Source: Rugamonas sp. A1-17 (GTDB lineage: Bacteria > Pseudomonadota > Gammaproteobacteria > Burkholderiales > Burkholderiaceae_D). From it: a stretch of 64,000 nt of DNA. The stretch covers positions 124,001 through 188,000 of the forward strand of contig JAJLPB010000011.1 of NCBI GenBank assembly GCA_025548565.1. The letters are read 5' to 3'. The position numbers and the translations under genes were made by a program. The notes under the pieces were generated by a model that had not been told where the DNA came from, did not search any database, and worked only from the letters and a program-made list of their open reading frames with translations. Every line of letters begins with the position of its first letter. Within the stretch, counting starts at the first letter, position 1. Shown one piece after another: positions 6,067 through 16,971 of this stretch.

Positions 6067-7695
6067 ATGCGTCTTCCAGTACTCGCCATCGCCGCCGGAC
6101 TCGGTCTGGCCTCCCTCCCCGCCGCCGCCCAGCAGGCGCCGGTGTTGACGGAGGCGCCACTGCGCGCCCACCTGTCCTTCCTGGCCGACGACCTGTTCGA
6201 GGGCCGCGGCACGGGCCAGCGCGGCGGCGACCTGGCGGTGCGTTATCTGGAGACGCAGGCCGCCGTCATCGGCCTCAAGCCGCTGGCCGGCGGCGGCTAC
6301 CGCATGCCGGTCAAGATCGAGGGCACCAAGCTGCTGGACCGCAGCTTCGTGCGCTTCGACGCCAACGGCAAGAGCATCACGCCCAAAAACGGCAGCGAGA
6401 TCGTGTTCGGCACCGCCGCCGGCAAGGCCGACCTGACCATCGACGCGCCGCTGGTGTTCGTCGGCTACGGCGCCATCGCGCCCGAAGAGAAATGGGACGA
6501 CTACAAGGGCGTCGACATGAAGGGCAAGGTGCTGGTCATGATGGTCAACGATCCGCAGCCCACCGCCGAGGAGCCGAACCGCTTCGCCGGCACGGCCTAC
6601 ACCTACTACGGCCGCTGGCTGTACAAGTACGAGGAAGCGGTGCGCCAGGGCGCGGCCGGCGTGCTGCTGATCCACACCACGCCGTCCGCCTCCTATCCGT
6701 GGAGCGTGCCGGCCAACGGCTTCAGTCATGAGCGCTTCCACCTGGCCGGCGCCGGCAACCCGGTCGAGGGCTGGCTGCAGGAAGACACCGCGCGCGCCCT
6801 GTTCAAGGCCGCCGGCTTCGACCTCGACACGCTGCGCGCCCAGGCCGAGACCCGCGCCTTCCGCCCGGTCGATCTGAAAACCAGCGTGCACGCCGAGGTA
6901 CACAGCGCGATCCGCCAGATCGAACAGTTCAACGTGGCCGGCATCGTGCCGGGCAGCGACGCCAAGCTGAAAGCGCAGGCGGTGGTCTACTCGGCCCACT
7001 GGGACCACCTGGGCATGGACGAAGGCGTGCGCCGCGACGACCGCGGCGACCACACCTGGAACGGCGCCATCGACAACGCCTCCGGCGCCGCCGCCCTGCT
7101 GGCGATGGCCGCCGAAGCGGTCAAGCATCCGGCCAGGCGCACCCAGGTCTTCCTGTGGCCGGCCGCCGAGGAGCAGGGCCTGCTGGGCAGCGCGGCCTAT
7201 GTGCGCAACCCGGCCTGGCCTTTGGCGCAGACCACGGCCGACCTCAATCTGGACAGCATGAACTTCGTCGGCCTCACGCGCGATATCGGCGTGGCCGGCG
7301 CCGAGCGCAGCAGCCTGTACGAGGCCGCCGCCGGCGTCGCCCGCAAGATGGGCCTGAAGCTGGCGCCGGCCATCCCCGACCTGTCCGGCGCCTACTTCCG
7401 CGCCGACCACTTCAACTTCGCCAAGGCCGGCGTGCCGGCGTTTAACGTCGGCTCGGCGGTGTTCTCCGGCGACGGCCACTTCGAGTTCGTCAAGGACCCG
7501 GAGCGTTCGGCCGCGCGCCTGGTCGCGTTCAAAAACGACTACCACCAGGTCACCGACGAATACCACGCCGACTGGGACTTGTCGGGCATGGTGCAGCAGG
7601 CGCAGTTCACGCTCAACCTCGGCTACGCGGTCGGCAACGCGCCGGCCATGCAAAGCTGGAAGGCGGGCGACGCCTTCGGCAAGGTCAAGCGCTAG
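6067..7695 (+). CDS. Secreted M28-family zinc metallopeptidase
   Basis: A 542-residue exported peptidase. A signal peptide of about 21 residues ends at AAA-QQ. A PA-type insert domain lies around residues 130-260. The metal-binding pattern of M28 follows: HWDH (about 311), the DNASGAAALL aspartate (about 336), AAEEQG with catalytic and metal Glu (about 367), a later Asp in DLNLDSMNF, and the final His of YHQVTDEY near residue 500. The family removes N-terminal amino acids or dipeptides from peptides in the periplasm or outside the cell. GGAG lies before the ATG. A dienelactone hydrolase-family gene follows after 69 bases in the same direction. Confidence 0.9.
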   Translation: MRLPVLAIAAGLGLASLPAAAQQAPVLTEAPLRAHLSFLADDLFEGRGTGQRGGDLAVRYLETQAAVIGLKPLAGGGYRMPVKIEGTKLLDRSFVRFDANGKSITPKNGSEIVFGTAAGKADLTIDAPLVFVGYGAIAPEEKWDDYKGVDMKGKVLVMMVNDPQPTAEEPNRFAGTAYTYYGRWLYKYEEAVRQGAAGVLLIHTTPSASYPWSVPANGFSHERFHLAGAGNPVEGWLQEDTARALFKAAGFDLDTLRAQAETRAFRPVDLKTSVHAEVHSAIRQIEQFNVAGIVPGSDAKLKAQAVVYSAHWDHLGMDEGVRRDDRGDHTWNGAIDNASGAAALLAMAAEAVKHPARRTQVFLWPAAEEQGLLGSAAYVRNPAWPLAQTTADLNLDSMNFVGLTRDIGVAGAERSSLYEAAAGVARKMGLKLAPAIPDLSGAYFRADHFNFAKAGVPAFNVGSAVFSGDGHFEFVKDPERSAARLVAFKNDYHQVTDEYHADWDLSGMVQQAQFTLNLGYAVGNAPAMQSWKAGDAFGKVKR

Positions 7696-7764
7696 GAGCG
7701 CGCTGCAGCGCCGCGCAAAACAGGGTAGGATGGCCGCTCCCCGAACCACCGCACAAGGAACATC

Positions 7765-8463
7765 ATGGAAACCAACAGCCACTGGATCGACATCGCCACC
7801 GCCGACGGCAGCTTCGGCGCCTACGTCTCGCTGCCGCGCGGCGGCAAGGGGCCGGGCATCGTGCTGCTGCAGGAGATCTTCGGCGTCAACCAGCACATCC
7901 GCAACGTCGCCGACCAGTACGCGGCCGACGGCTACGTGGTGATCGCGCCGGACCTGTTCTGGCGCCACGGCGCGCGCATCGAGCTGGGTTACGACGACGC
8001 CGGCTGGAAGCGCGCCGTCGAACTGATGAACGCCAACGACTTCGCGCTGGCGCAGTCCGACATCGCCGCCACCGCCAAGGCGCTGCGCGCGCTGGACGGC
8101 GTGGGCGACAAGATCGCCTCGATCGGCTACTGCTACGGCGGCAAGCTGTCCTACCACACAGCCGCCAACGGCCTGGTGGACGCGGCGGTGTGCTACTACG
8201 GCGGCGGCATCCAGAACGCGCTCGACCGCGCCAGCGAGATCACGGTGCCGGTGCTGATGCACTTCGGCGGCGCCGACAGCCACATCCCGCCGGCCGCGGT
8301 GCAGAGCATCGCCGAACGCTTCGGCGACAACGAGCAGGTCGAGATCCACGTCTACCCGGGCGCCGAGCACGGCTTCAACTGCAACCACCGCTCGTCCTAC
8401 CACCAGCGCGCGGCGGCCCAGGCGCACGGCAACACGTTGCTGTTCGTCGGCGAGCAGCTGTAA
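7765..8463 (+). CDS. Dienelactone hydrolase family protein
   Basis: A 232-residue alpha/beta hydrolase. The nucleophile is a cysteine in GYCYGG (about residue 123), with Asp in GGADSHIP (about 172) and His in GAEHGFNC (about 203). This is the Cys-Asp-His triad of the dienelactone hydrolase family. True dienelactone hydrolases act in chlorocatechol breakdown, but no aromatic catabolic genes are near, so the real substrate is open. AAGGA lies before the start. The stop codon overlaps the start of the next gene (TAATG), so the two are translated together. Confidence 0.88.
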   Translation: METNSHWIDIATADGSFGAYVSLPRGGKGPGIVLLQEIFGVNQHIRNVADQYAADGYVVIAPDLFWRHGARIELGYDDAGWKRAVELMNANDFALAQSDIAATAKALRALDGVGDKIASIGYCYGGKLSYHTAANGLVDAAVCYYGGGIQNALDRASEITVPVLMHFGGADSHIPPAAVQSIAERFGDNEQVEIHVYPGAEHGFNCNHRSSYHQRAAAQAHGNTLLFVGEQL

Positions 8464-8906
8464 TGGCGCGCCTGACGCTGGCCTTCCCGGAGGACCAATA
8501 CTACTACTCGACCCAGCTGACGGTGCGCGTGACCGACATCAACGGCGCCAACCACCTGGGCAACGACTCGATGATCTCGATGATCTCCGAGGCGCGCGCC
8601 CGCTTCCTGTTCGAGTTCGGCGTGCAGGAAACCGGCAGCGACGGCGTCGGCATCATCGTCACCGACCTGGCCACCACCTACAAGGCCGAGGCCCACGCGC
8701 GCGACCAGCTGCTGTTCGAGATCGGCGTGATGGACTTCAACCAGTACGGCGGCGACATCACCTTCCGCGTGACCCGCCCCAAGGACGGCACGCTGGTGGC
8801 GATGGCCAAGTCCGGCTTCGTCTTCTTCAACTACCAGACCAGCCAGGTGACGCCGATGGCGCCGGAGTTCCTGGCCAAGTTCCCCAAGGTCAACCGCATC
8901 GGCTGA
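8463..8906 (+). CDS. Acyl-CoA thioesterase family protein (hotdog fold, 4HBT type)
   Basis: A 147-residue single hotdog-fold protein. The N-terminal VRVTDINGANHLGNDSMISMISEAR block corresponds to the usual D-x-x-G-H-x-N-N region of 4HBT thioesterases. The Asp is present as TDINGANHLGND, and the SEARARF helix follows. Such enzymes hydrolyse acyl-CoA or acyl-ACP thioesters. The ATG overlaps the stop of the dienelactone hydrolase-like gene, so the two products are probably made in step. The pairing may mean hydrolysis of related esters and thioesters, which is inference. Confidence 0.8.
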   Translation: MARLTLAFPEDQYYYSTQLTVRVTDINGANHLGNDSMISMISEARARFLFEFGVQETGSDGVGIIVTDLATTYKAEAHARDQLLFEIGVMDFNQYGGDITFRVTRPKDGTLVAMAKSGFVFFNYQTSQVTPMAPEFLAKFPKVNRIG

Positions 8907-8915
8907 CCGCGCGCG

Positions 8916-9407
8916 TCAGCGCTTGGCCACCTTGGGCACGATGGCCTTGTTGAACCAGTCGTCCAGCATCTGCTTCTCGTAGCGCAGAGTATCGCTGTCG
9001 CTGTAGCGGCTGAGGGTTTGCATGTAATTCATGTTCGACAGCTGCTCGTCGCCGCTGCGCAGCACCTTGCCGTCCTGTTCCAGCGTGTAGCGCAGGTGCA
9101 TGCGCGGCCAGTCGGCGCCGCCGTTGAGCACACGGATATCCTCGCCGCCATGGCGGCGCGGCCACATGCGGCCGGCCATGTCGATGTCCAGCACCTCGAT
9201 CTTCAGGTTCTGCCCGGCCGGCAGCTTGGCGTTCAGCGCGGCGAAGTAGTCGCTGAAGTCCTTGAGCACGCGCTCGCGGTCGATGGCGTTGCGCGGCACG
9301 TCGCTAAAGTCGTCCGGCTTGACATAGCTGACGCTGACCTCGGCCCAGGCGGCGCCGGCCAGCAGCGCCAGCGACGCGGCCAGCATGGTACGGATGTAGG
9401 CTCGCAT
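8916..9407 (-). CDS. DUF3016 domain-containing exported protein
   Basis: A 163-residue protein with a signal peptide (about 21 residues, ending AWA-EV). The mature start VSYVKPDDFSDV and the MAGRMWPRR segment fit DUF3016, a family of unknown role in Gamma- and Betaproteobacteria. I chose the ATG at 9407 because AAGGAG precedes it and the signal peptide starts there; the longer frame to 9509 has no such support. Its 3' end faces the thioesterase gene end-to-end with a 9-base gap. Confidence 0.8.
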   Translation of the reverse strand: MRAYIRTMLAASLALLAGAAWAEVSVSYVKPDDFSDVPRNAIDRERVLKDFSDYFAALNAKLPAGQNLKIEVLDIDMAGRMWPRRHGGEDIRVLNGGADWPRMHLRYTLEQDGKVLRSGDEQLSNMNYMQTLSRYSDSDTLRYEKQMLDDWFNKAIVPKVAKR

Positions 9408-9625
9408 TTGCTTCTCCTTCACAGTTGATGCTTTCAATATAGCCCGTTTCGCCGGCGCGGGCACCACCTGAAGCGCTTTGTTACCAAACTTACCCGGGGC
9501 CGATGTCACGCCCCTGTCATATCAAATCCTTAATATTACGCCCGTCGAGGTGCAGCCACCACCTCGCATGATGCCGCGCCCGGCGCCGGCACATGGAATG
9601 GCCACAACTACAACAGGATTTTCCC

Positions 9626-11548
9626 ATGACCGAGTCCCTCGATCTGTCCCGCCGCAGCATTCTCAAGTTCCTGTCCAGCGCGCCGCTGTTGCCGCTGGCA
9701 GGCGGCAGCGCGACCGCCGCCCTGCTGTCGGCCTGCGGCGGCGGCGACACCGCCGCGCAAGCACCGCAACTGCTGTCCGTCACCTTCACCGGCATGGCCG
9801 CGCCGTCGCTGGCCGACGCCGCCAAGATGGCCACCACCACGGTCGGCTCGACGCTGAACCTGACCTACTCCGACGGCAAGACCCAGCCCTACTCGCTGGC
9901 TTACCAGACCTTCTTCATCACCGGCGCCAACGTGCCCAACGGCAGCGGCGGCACCATCCTGGCCGGCGGCTACTACGACATCAACAACCAGCCCATCGTC
10001 GACAAGACCGACGCCGGCGGCCGCCAGTTCTTCTCCGACTGCCCGGACGGCACTTCGCTGCTGAAACTGTCCGCGCCGACCGTGCCCGGCGTCAAGGGCA
10101 ACACCGTGTTCGCCGTGGTGCAGTTCGAATACACCACCCGCAACGTCAAGGGCGACTCGATGTACGGCATGCTGCCGTCGCCAATCGCCGTGCTGACCTT
10201 GGACCAGGACAAGACCACCGGCGCGCTGTCGCTGGTCAAGTACCACAACGTCAACACCGCCGGCGTCAACGGCCTGTGGATCACCTGCGGCGCCAGCCGC
10301 TCGCCGTGGAACACCCACCTGTCGAGCGAAGAGTACGAGCCGGACGCGACCAGCATCGCCAGCAACACCCAGTTCGCCAACTTCAGCACCAACCTGTTCG
10401 GCGACGCCACCAGGGCCAACCCCTACCACTACGGCCACCTGCCGGAGATCACCGTCAACCCGGACGGCACCGGCAGCATCAAGAAGCACTACTGCATGGG
10501 CCGCATCTCGCACGAGCTGGTGCAGGTGATGCCGGACGAGCGCACCGCGCTGATGGGCGACGACGCCACCAACGGCGGCCTGTTCATGTTCGTGGCCGAC
10601 AAGGCGCAGGACCTGTCGAGCGGCACCCTGTACGTGGCCAAGTGGACGCAGAAAACCGCCGACAACGGCGGCTCGGCCTCGCTGTCGTGGATCAAGCTGG
10701 GCAGCGCCACCAGCGCCGAGATCAAGGCACTGGCCGACTCGCTGAAGGCGGCCGACATCCTCAGCGTCAAGACCAGCGATCCGTCGGACGCCACGTACAC
10801 CAGGATCCCGTTCAGCGGCAAGACCAACTGGATCAAGATCGTGCCGGGCAAGGAGAAGGCCGCGGCCTTCCTGGAGACCCACCGCTACGCCGCGTTCAAG
10901 GGCGGCAGCATGGGCTTCACCAAGATGGAAGGCACGACCGTCAACGCCAAGGACAAGATCGCCTACTCGGCGATGAGCTACATCAACGGCGCCATGAAGG
11001 ATGGCTCGGGCGGCATCGCGATCAAGGGCCCGAGCGCCGGCATCGTGTACGCGCTGAACCTGAAGGCCGGCCAGGTGGACGACACCGGCGCCGCCATCAA
11101 CAGCGAATGGGTGCCGGTCGACATGGCCGCCGTGCCGGCGCTGGTGGGCGAGGACCTGGCCACGCCGGACGCGCTGGGCAACCTGGCCAATCCGGACAAG
11201 ATCGCCAATCCGGACAACATCAAGTTCTCGGAAAAGCTGCGCACCCTGTTCATCGGCGAGGACAGCGGCCTGCACGTCAACAACTTCCTGTGGGCCTACA
11301 ACGTCGACACCAAGACGCTGACGCGCGTGCTGTCGACGCCGGCCGGCGCCGAGTCGACCGGCTTGCACGCGGTCGATGACATGAACGGCTTCGCCTACAT
11401 CATGAGCAACTTCCAGCATCCGGGCGACTGGGAAGCGGCGCTGCACAGCAAGGTGCAGCCGACGCTGGACCCGCTGATCCGCGCCAACTACCGCGACCGC
11501 TTCGGCGCCGCCGTCGGCTATCTGACCGGCTTCCCGACGCTGAACTAA
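9626..11548 (+). CDS. PhoX-type (DUF839) alkaline phosphatase, Tat-exported probable lipoprotein
   Basis: A 640-residue protein starting MTESLDLSRRSILKFL, which is a twin-arginine signal. A lipobox-like LLSAC lies near residue 35, so it is probably exported folded and anchored as a lipoprotein. The body matches the PhoX/DUF839 family: RISHELVQVMPDERTALMGDDATNGG near residue 300, WITCGASRSPWNTHLSSEEYEPD near 220, and the SNFQHPGDW segment near 600. PhoX enzymes are Ca/Fe-dependent phosphomonoesterases made under phosphate starvation. No clear Pho box was seen upstream. The ATG at 9626 follows AGGA; an upstream in-frame ATG at 9593 would spoil the Tat signal. Confidence 0.85.
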   Translation: MTESLDLSRRSILKFLSSAPLLPLAGGSATAALLSACGGGDTAAQAPQLLSVTFTGMAAPSLADAAKMATTTVGSTLNLTYSDGKTQPYSLAYQTFFITGANVPNGSGGTILAGGYYDINNQPIVDKTDAGGRQFFSDCPDGTSLLKLSAPTVPGVKGNTVFAVVQFEYTTRNVKGDSMYGMLPSPIAVLTLDQDKTTGALSLVKYHNVNTAGVNGLWITCGASRSPWNTHLSSEEYEPDATSIASNTQFANFSTNLFGDATRANPYHYGHLPEITVNPDGTGSIKKHYCMGRISHELVQVMPDERTALMGDDATNGGLFMFVADKAQDLSSGTLYVAKWTQKTADNGGSASLSWIKLGSATSAEIKALADSLKAADILSVKTSDPSDATYTRIPFSGKTNWIKIVPGKEKAAAFLETHRYAAFKGGSMGFTKMEGTTVNAKDKIAYSAMSYINGAMKDGSGGIAIKGPSAGIVYALNLKAGQVDDTGAAINSEWVPVDMAAVPALVGEDLATPDALGNLANPDKIANPDNIKFSEKLRTLFIGEDSGLHVNNFLWAYNVDTKTLTRVLSTPAGAESTGLHAVDDMNGFAYIMSNFQHPGDWEAALHSKVQPTLDPLIRANYRDRFGAAVGYLTGFPTLN

Positions 11549-11566
11549 GTCACACCAGCTGTCCCG

Positions 11567-11603
11567 GCCCGCAACGCGCGTCAAGCGCCTTGCGGGCTTT
11601 TTT
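11567..11603 (+). terminator. Rho-independent terminator after the PhoX-type gene
   Basis: The stem GCCCGCAA / TTGCGGGC encloses a 15-base loop and is followed by six T residues, 19 bases after the stop codon. Confidence 0.85.
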
Positions 11604-11622
11604 GCGTCCGCCGCCTTCAAAC

Positions 11623-11647
11623 ATTTGCCAGACGGTGTCTGGCAAAT
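11623..11647. repeat. Perfect 11-bp palindrome with 3-base loop
   Basis: ATTTGCCAGAC and GTCTGGCAAAT pair perfectly around GGT. No T-run follows on the plus strand, so it is not a simple terminator. It could be an operator, a REP-like unit or a processing site. Confidence 0.7.
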
Positions 11648-11863
11648 TTCCAGCTTGAACCAAGCCGCCGCCCGGTTGTTGCACAACCCACCAAAATATT
11701 TCTCACAGAGATAGCAATATTGCCAAAAACGAAGTATTGTTCCGGTTGCACATGGCGTTACAGCAGACTAACGCTGCGCCGTCGTGGATCAGCGCGCCGT
11801 ACAATCAGACTGCCCGGTCAGCTCCGGAGTGTTGTGCAAGGCAGCAGGAATTTTTGTTGCCTG

Positions 11864-11892
11864 TTGTTAATATCAGTGGGTAAGACTACAAT
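11864..11892 (+). promoter_or_regulatory. Sigma-70 promoter for the HD-GYP response regulator gene
   Basis: TTGTTA and TACAAT are separated by 17 bases, close to consensus at both boxes. Transcription would start near 11899, giving a leader of about 37 bases. Confidence 0.65.
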
Positions 11893-11935
11893 CGAAAAAC
11901 TCATTCAGTAGTGCCATTTTGCGGAACTCTTCCCT

Positions 11936-13441
11936 ATGTCTTTTTTGTCTGCTGCCTCGCCTAAGCTAGCGCCCTGGAAAGTCCTGTTGGTCGACGACGA
12001 ACCGGACATCCACGACATCACGAAGCTGACCCTGAGCCGCTTCCGTCTCGACGGCCGCGCCCTGAGCTTCGTGCACGCCTACAGCGGCGCCGAGGCCAAG
12101 GAAGTGCTGGCGCGCGAGGCCGACGTGGCGCTGGTGTTCCTCGACGTCGTGATGGAAAAGGAAGACAGCGGCCTGGAGGTCGCGCGCTGGATGCGCGAGG
12201 ACCTCGACAACCAGTTCACCCGCATCGTGCTGCGCACCGGCCAGCCCGGCCAGGCGCCCGAGGAACGCGTGATCGTCAACTACGACATCAACGACTACAA
12301 GGAAAAGACCGAGCTCGACCGCACCAAGCTGTTCACCACCACCTTCGCCGCGCTGCGCGCCTACCGCGACATCATGAAGGTCGAGGAAGCCCGCCGCCAG
12401 CAGCTCAACTACCGCGAGGGCCTGGAGCGCGTGATCGCCGCCTCGGCCCACATCTTCCAGCAGCGTAACCTGAAGGACTTCGCCAACGGCTTGCTGCAGC
12501 AGGTGGTCGCGCTGCTGCGCCTGGAACACAGCATGCTGCTGCGCCTGCGCGGCGCCACCGCCATCACCGGCGAGAACGACTACGAAATCCTGGCCCAGAT
12601 CGGCGACGAGGACGGCACCCTGCTCAGCCCCGAGGTGCTGGCCCAGCTCGACGCCGCCAAGAGCAACAAGATCTCGCGCGTCGAGGGCGACACCTACATC
12701 GGCTACTTCCCCAACAGCAGCGGCAAGGCTTCGCTGCTGGTGCTCAAGGGCGTCGATGAGATCTCCGAGATCGACACCAAGCTGCTGGAGGTGTTCTGCT
12801 CCGGCGTCGCCATCGCCTTCGATAATATTTTGCTGACCCAGGAAATCACCGACACCCAGGCCGAACTGATCCTGCGCCTGGGCGACGTGGTCGAGTCGCG
12901 CTCCAACGAAGCCGGCAACCACGTGCGCCGCATGTCCGAGGTGTGCCACCTGCTGGCCCAGGCTTCCGGCATGCCGGAGGACGAGACCGCCGTGCTGCGC
13001 CACGCCGCGCCGATGCACGACATCGGCAAGATCGCCACGCCGGACGCGGTGCTGCTCAAGCCGGGCAAGCTCGACGCGGCCGAATGGGAAATCATGAAGC
13101 AGCACCCGACCGTCGGCCTGTCCATCCTGGACGGCTCGCAGCGCCCGATCCTGAAGGCGGCCGCCGTGATCGCCCACCAGCACCACGAGAAGTTCGACGG
13201 CAGCGGCTATCCGCAGGGCCTCAAGGGCCACGACATCCACCTGTACGCGCGCATCGTCGCCGTGGCCGACGTGTTCGACGCGCTGATGCACAAGCGCTGC
13301 TATAAGGAAGCCTGGCCGATCGACCAGGTGGTGGCGCATTTGCGCGAAGTGGCCGGCCATCACCTCGACCCGCTGTACGTCGACCTGCTGTGCCAGAACA
13401 TCGACAAGGCGGTCGCCATCAACGAGCGCTTCCCGGACTGA
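11936..13441 (+). CDS. Response regulator with REC, DUF3369 and HD-GYP domains (c-di-GMP phosphodiesterase)
   Basis: A 501-residue soluble protein. Residues 14-140 are a receiver domain: VDDEPD acidic pocket, phospho-Asp in FLDVVM (about 70), Lys in YKEKTE. Residues 150-305 are the DUF3369 sensor-like region found between REC and HD-GYP. Residues 310-501 are HD-GYP: HAAPMHDIGKIATPD with the HD pair, HHEKFDGSGYPQGLKG with an intact GYP motif, then VADVFDAL. The metal ligands look complete, so degradation of c-di-GMP is expected. No kinase gene lies next to it; the nearest is the GAF-GAF kinase at 16972-18915. Only a weak GGAA precedes the ATG. Confidence 0.92.
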   Translation: MSFLSAASPKLAPWKVLLVDDEPDIHDITKLTLSRFRLDGRALSFVHAYSGAEAKEVLAREADVALVFLDVVMEKEDSGLEVARWMREDLDNQFTRIVLRTGQPGQAPEERVIVNYDINDYKEKTELDRTKLFTTTFAALRAYRDIMKVEEARRQQLNYREGLERVIAASAHIFQQRNLKDFANGLLQQVVALLRLEHSMLLRLRGATAITGENDYEILAQIGDEDGTLLSPEVLAQLDAAKSNKISRVEGDTYIGYFPNSSGKASLLVLKGVDEISEIDTKLLEVFCSGVAIAFDNILLTQEITDTQAELILRLGDVVESRSNEAGNHVRRMSEVCHLLAQASGMPEDETAVLRHAAPMHDIGKIATPDAVLLKPGKLDAAEWEIMKQHPTVGLSILDGSQRPILKAAAVIAHQHHEKFDGSGYPQGLKGHDIHLYARIVAVADVFDALMHKRCYKEAWPIDQVVAHLREVAGHHLDPLYVDLLCQNIDKAVAINERFPD

Positions 13442-13468
13442 CAACATAAGCATATACACAATCGATTG

Positions 13469-13498
13469 TTGTTAAACTGAATTCCTTGCCCGTAAGAT
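13469..13498 (+). promoter_or_regulatory. Possible sigma-70 promoter for the TonB receptor gene
   Basis: TTGTTA and TAAGAT lie 18 bases apart. A hairpin (CGTGGTC / GACCACG, 13499-13519) follows at the expected transcript start and might affect mRNA stability or act as an operator. Confidence 0.45.
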
Positions 13499-13532
13499 CG
13501 TGGTCCGGTCCAGACCACGCAAGGAATCCAGA

Positions 13533-16037
<2,505 letters not shown>

Positions 16038-16049
16038 CCTGAGGACTTT

Positions 16050-16967
16050 ATGAAGCTCACCCGCATCCCCGCCCTGTTCGCCGCCGTCTGCCTCAGCACG
16101 CTGATGGCCGCGCAAGCCCACGCCAGCAACGCCCTCGTGCTGCTGACCGACTTCGGCACCTCGGACGGCGCCGTCTCCGCCATGCACGGCGTGGCCTACG
16201 GCGTCGACCCGCAGCTGAACGTCTCCGACCTGACCCACAACATCCCCGACTACGACATCTGGCTGGGCGCCTACCGCCTGTACCAGACCGCCAACTACTG
16301 GCCGCAGGGCAGCGTGTTCGTGGCCGTGGTCGATCCGGGCGTGGGCACCGCGCGCAAGTCGGTGGTGCTGAAGACCAAGCAGGGCCGCTACTTCGTCGGC
16401 CCCGACAACGGCCTGTTCACGCTGATCGCCGAGCGCGACGGCGTGGCCGAGCTGCGCGAGATCGACGAGAACGTCAACCGCCTGGCCGGCTCCGGCGAGT
16501 CCTACACCTTCCACGGCCGCGACGTGTACGCCTACGTCGGCGCGCGGCTGGCCTCGGGCGCGATCAGCTTCGAGCAGGTCGGCCCGGTGCTGCCGGGCGA
16601 GTCGGTGGTGAAGATCCCGTACCAGAAGGCGGTCCGCCAGGGCAAGGTGGTGCGCGGCATCATCCCTGTGCTGGACATCAAGTACGGCAATGTCTGGACC
16701 AACATCCCGAAAGCGCTGTTCGACGAGCTGGGCATCGGCGTGCATGACCGCGTGCAGGTGCGCATCCTGCACAAGGGCAAGCAGGTGGATAAGGTGGTGG
16801 CGCCGTTCGAGCACACCTTCGGCGGCGTGGCGCAAGGCAAGCCGCTGGTCTACCTGAACAGCCTGCTGGACGTGGCGGTGGCCGTCAGCCAGGGCAATTA
16901 CGCCAAACAGCACCACATCGATTCGGGCGTGGACTGGGAGGTGGAGATCAGCAAGGCCGCGAAGTAA
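16050..16967 (+). CDS. Exported S-adenosyl-L-methionine hydrolase / hydroxide adenosyltransferase family protein (DUF62)
   Basis: A 305-residue protein with a cleavable signal peptide (about 25 residues, ending AHA-SN). The mature part matches the DUF62 / fluorinase-related family: LLTDFGTSDGAVSAMHG, VFVAVVDPGVGTARK, FVGPDNGLFT and the C-terminal YLNS segment. Family enzymes use water or halide to split SAM into adenosine and methionine. GAGGA precedes the ATG. It lies 12 bases after the TonB receptor, so the two are one transcription unit. The odd point is location: SAM is a cytoplasmic metabolite, yet this protein is sent out of the cytoplasm. Confidence 0.85.
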   Translation: MKLTRIPALFAAVCLSTLMAAQAHASNALVLLTDFGTSDGAVSAMHGVAYGVDPQLNVSDLTHNIPDYDIWLGAYRLYQTANYWPQGSVFVAVVDPGVGTARKSVVLKTKQGRYFVGPDNGLFTLIAERDGVAELREIDENVNRLAGSGESYTFHGRDVYAYVGARLASGAISFEQVGPVLPGESVVKIPYQKAVRQGKVVRGIIPVLDIKYGNVWTNIPKALFDELGIGVHDRVQVRILHKGKQVDKVVAPFEHTFGGVAQGKPLVYLNSLLDVAVAVSQGNYAKQHHIDSGVDWEVEISKAAK

Positions 16968-16971
16968 GCCC

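Larger units (their letters stand above)
11549..11935. other. Intergenic region between the PhoX-type and HD-GYP genes
   Basis: These 387 bases hold the PhoX terminator, a perfect palindrome at 11623-11647 and a good sigma-70 promoter at 11864-11892. The middle (about 11690-11850) contains no convincing ORF on either strand. A second TACAAT at 11810-11815 lacks a clear -35 partner. Confidence 0.7.

Noticed and set aside
6004-8427. An 807-codon minus-strand frame across the M28 peptidase and hydrolase genes
   Set aside because: It covers two independent plus-strand genes; its composition is typical of a shadow frame.
9478-11379. A 633-codon plus-strand frame overlapping the PhoX-type gene in another frame
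   Set aside because: The PhoX frame has a Tat signal and family motifs; the other is Arg/Gln/Gly-rich without any.
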